DNA of 41,249 bases from Sulfuritalea sp. (GTDB lineage: Bacteria; Pseudomonadota; Gammaproteobacteria; Burkholderiales; Rhodocyclaceae). Every line of letters begins with the position of its first letter. Position 1 is the stretch's first letter. Under the pieces are notes generated by a model. That model was given only the letters and a program-made list of their open reading frames with translations. It was not told the DNA's origin and searched no databases. The DNA lies in the NCBI GenBank assembly GCA_020048435.1, contig JAIFMO010000147.1, forward strand, positions 4,577 through 45,825, written 5' to 3'. The translations under genes were made by a program, and so were the position numbers. Shown one piece after another: positions 40,960-41,249 of the stretch.

Positions 40960-41041
40960 GCCCGGGAGGGGGCCATCCCGCCCGACCTCCCGGTGCCCAA
41001 GAAGGCACATATCGGCCGACCGGGATGGCCCCCTCCCGGGC
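40960..41041. repeat. 82-nt inverted repeat with perfect 21-bp arms
   Basis: Left arm 40960-40980 (GCCCGGGAGG ... CCATCCCG) is exactly complementary to 41021-41041. The 40-base loop contains a smaller stem GTGCC/GGCAC (40993-41008). No T-run, no coding content. Size and perfection suggest a miniature element (MITE or REP-like) or a cruciform-forming site. A dispersed-repeat copy follows 32 bases later. Confidence 0.8.
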
Positions 41042-41072
41042 CGCGAGCGTGGCTGGGTATCGCGATCGTTTC

Positions 41073-41097
41073 AAAAAGTCGGCGCTAGCGGTACGGC
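41073..41097 (-). repeat. dispersed repeat, copy 6 (intergenic)
   Basis: On the minus strand reads GCCGTACCGCTAGCGCCGAC plus TTTTT, identical to copies 1 and 2 over the core. Confidence 0.8.
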
Positions 41098-41191
41098 AGC
41101 AAGGCCTGTATTCTTTGCCGCACTGACCTGCCTCGTTCGCGTAAATATTGCCCTATTATTGATGGGTGCTTTTCTGGGGCTCGAAGGTGTA

Positions 41192-41249
41192 ATGCCTGTC
41201 AGTTTGACGATGAAAATTGATTTAATTCAACAAGATGGAATTTATTGGC
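41192..41249 (+). CDS. start of an unidentified gene, runs off the window
   Basis: From ATG 41192 the frame reads MPVSLTMKIDLIQQDGIYW and is open to the window end. CGAAGG lies about five bases upstream and TATTAT at 41154-41159 could be its -10. AT content is higher than in the rest of the window. Nineteen codons are too few to name a family; an ATG at 41210 is the alternative start. Confidence 0.4.
   Translation, partial: MPVSLTMKIDLIQQDGIYW

Noticed and set aside
40827-40960. Possible cobalamin, SAM or SAH riboswitch before metH
   Set aside because: A GATGAAACGCCCC stretch recalls SAM-I pieces but the remaining core elements are missing; no B12-box or SAH core was seen.

Overview
The window is high-GC DNA of a betaproteobacterium; gene content and order (proteobacterial GshA next to ApbE, a permease-less PTS, MetX-MetW, ThrH-PurU, a nine-gene atp operon) fit a Rhodocyclales-like environmental lineage, though the genus cannot be fixed from sequence alone. 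It begins inside gshA and ends inside an unidentified AT-richer reading frame. No rRNA, tRNA or CRISPR array was seen.

Layout. 1-8.4 kb (+): gshA end, apbE, a regulatory-type PTS (EIIA, HPr, EI), metX-metW, a YjbQ-like enzyme, a HIT protein and a 551-residue protein with PilZ-like signatures. 8.4-9.9 kb (-): purU and thrH. 10-20.1 kb is an oxidative-stress and iron cluster: a broken oxyR copy, dps, a Fur-family regulator, a dead DUF5615 gene, a dihaem cytochrome c peroxidase facing an intact oxyR, a Fur-box-driven feoAB operon preceded by a clipped outer-membrane gene, and katG. 20.2-26.9 kb is an envelope/sensory locus: a DUF423 protein, a c-type cytochrome, a second small cytochrome whose haem motif is interrupted by TGA, two outer-membrane barrels, a phosphate-binding-like periplasmic protein and a membrane GGDEF-EAL protein. 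26.9-33.8 kb (-): the complete F1Fo ATP synthase operon atpIBEFHAGDC. 33.8-35.9 kb is accessory: a small hypothetical gene, a small putative DNA-binding gene surrounded by three identical-type palindromes, and a doubly deleted IS1595-family transposase. 35.9-41.2 kb: two conserved hypothetical genes, cobalamin-dependent metH, and a non-coding leader with a large perfect hairpin.

How it works together. OxyR (with Cys199 and Cys208), KatG, cytochrome c peroxidase, Dps and Fur connect peroxide defence with iron handling. The ccp/oxyR intergenic region carries a tetrameric OxyR-type site and an FNR-type box at about -41 of the inferred ccp start, suggesting joint peroxide and oxygen control. MetX/MetW and MetH serve methionine synthesis. 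The EIIA-HPr-EI set has no sugar permease here and probably signals.

Most unusual: a dispersed repeat of about 24 bp (core GCCGTACCGCTAGCGCCGAC plus a T-run) present six times, inside three coding regions in different reading senses and in three intergenic or terminator positions; the TGA in the cytochrome haem motif; the three CGTTAC-N3-GTAACG palindromes; and the 82-nt hairpin upstream of metH.
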